14,783 nt of DNA from Terriglobia bacterium (lineage in GTDB: Bacteria > Acidobacteriota > Terriglobia > UBA7540): positions 1 to 14,783 of the forward strand of contig JASHTR010000503.1 in assembly GCA_030040455.1 (NCBI GenBank), in the 5' to 3' direction. The notes under the pieces are model-generated. The model searched no databases. It saw only the letters and a program-made list of their open reading frames with translations, and had not been told where the DNA came from. The translations under genes were made by a program, and so were the position numbers. Positions 14,519 through 14,783 of the stretch are shown in pieces (position 1 is the first letter of the stretch; each line of letters begins with the position of its first letter).

Positions 14519-14783
14519 ATGACTAACGAAAAAAGGCGGGGAGGGAACCGGTGGCTGCTGGTCGCGGTTTTAACGGGGCTGGCGGTAATGGTCCCGGCGT
14601 TCGTGCTGGCAAGTACGTTGGGAGCGGACTTCACTTATGCAGGCGGAACTGAGAGTCTCCAAAGCGGATGCGGCGGGAAGCTTGAGCTTGCGGGGAGCTC
14701 GATGACTTTTGAATGTCCTGAGGGTTCCATCACTATTTCCTATCACTCTATCACTCGCATGGAGTACCGGCCCACGGTCAGCC
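14519..14783 (+). CDS. Secreted or membrane-anchored hypothetical protein, cut by the window edge
   Basis: An open frame from the ATG at 14519 runs off the right edge after 88 codons. A basic start (MTNEKRRGGNRW) is followed by a hydrophobic stretch (about 13-32, LLVAVLTGLAVMVPAFVLAS) typical of a signal peptide or anchor. The exported part begins near TLGADFTYAGG and has two Cys residues (51 and 67) flanking a beta-like segment, which could form a disulfide. GAGGA (14504-14508) lies 10 bases before the ATG. The family is not identified. An antisense frame at 14395-14634 is considered a shadow. A promoter with a consensus -10 lies upstream (14319). Confidence 0.65.
   Translation, partial: MTNEKRRGGNRWLLVAVLTGLAVMVPAFVLASTLGADFTYAGGTESLQSGCGGKLELAGSSMTFECPEGSITISYHSITRMEYRPTVS

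Noticed and set aside
14395..14634. Minus-strand frame of 79 codons
   Set aside because: It lies opposite an open plus-strand frame with signal peptide and ribosome site that continues past the window edge.

Overview
The window reads as a chromosomal stretch of a Gram-negative bacterium with moderately high G+C. The outer-membrane character is seen directly in the gene content: an LpxD for lipid A, a periplasmic adaptor of a MacA-type pump, and a protein with TonB C-terminal domains. The split MacB system with two permeases, the short double-domain TonB protein and the AGTGA-type intergenic repeats suggest Acidobacteriota; that placement is inference. There is no sign of phage, plasmid or insertion-sequence genes, and no rRNA, tRNA or CRISPR array.

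Left part (1-4894, minus strand). Reading leftward: lpxD, a fucose/arabinose-isomerase-family protein, a long glutamine-dependent asparagine synthetase (asnB), and at the edge the first ten codons of a further minus-strand gene. That last gene has a well-formed promoter whose -10 box sits inside a perfect palindrome, with the start codon at the expected transcription start, suggesting an autoregulated leaderless gene. Between the isomerase and asnB lies a 180-bp imperfect palindrome (2031-2210). Its two arms differ by compensatory base changes inside a hairpin, so the folded structure appears to be conserved.

Middle (5010-6999). A NarL/LuxR-type response regulator lies divergent from lpxD; its receiver domain has Gln where the phospho-accepting Asp should be. 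It ends 7 bp from the end of a convergent MFS transporter of the anion:cation symporter type.

Right part (7286-13138, plus strand). A tight cluster encodes a MacA-like adaptor, a stand-alone ABC ATPase, two different MacB/FtsX-type permeases and a membrane-anchored protein of unknown function whose start overlaps the last permease. Together they most likely form a tripartite ABC efflux or envelope-export pump, with the two permeases as a heterodimer. A heptad-periodic AGTGAnn repeat in inverted orientation separates the adaptor from the ATPase.

End (13139-14783, plus strand). A good sigma70-type promoter precedes acpS (holo-ACP synthase). A small protein with two tandem TonB C-terminal domains overlaps or follows it. 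A separate promoter then precedes a secreted or anchored hypothetical protein cut by the window edge.
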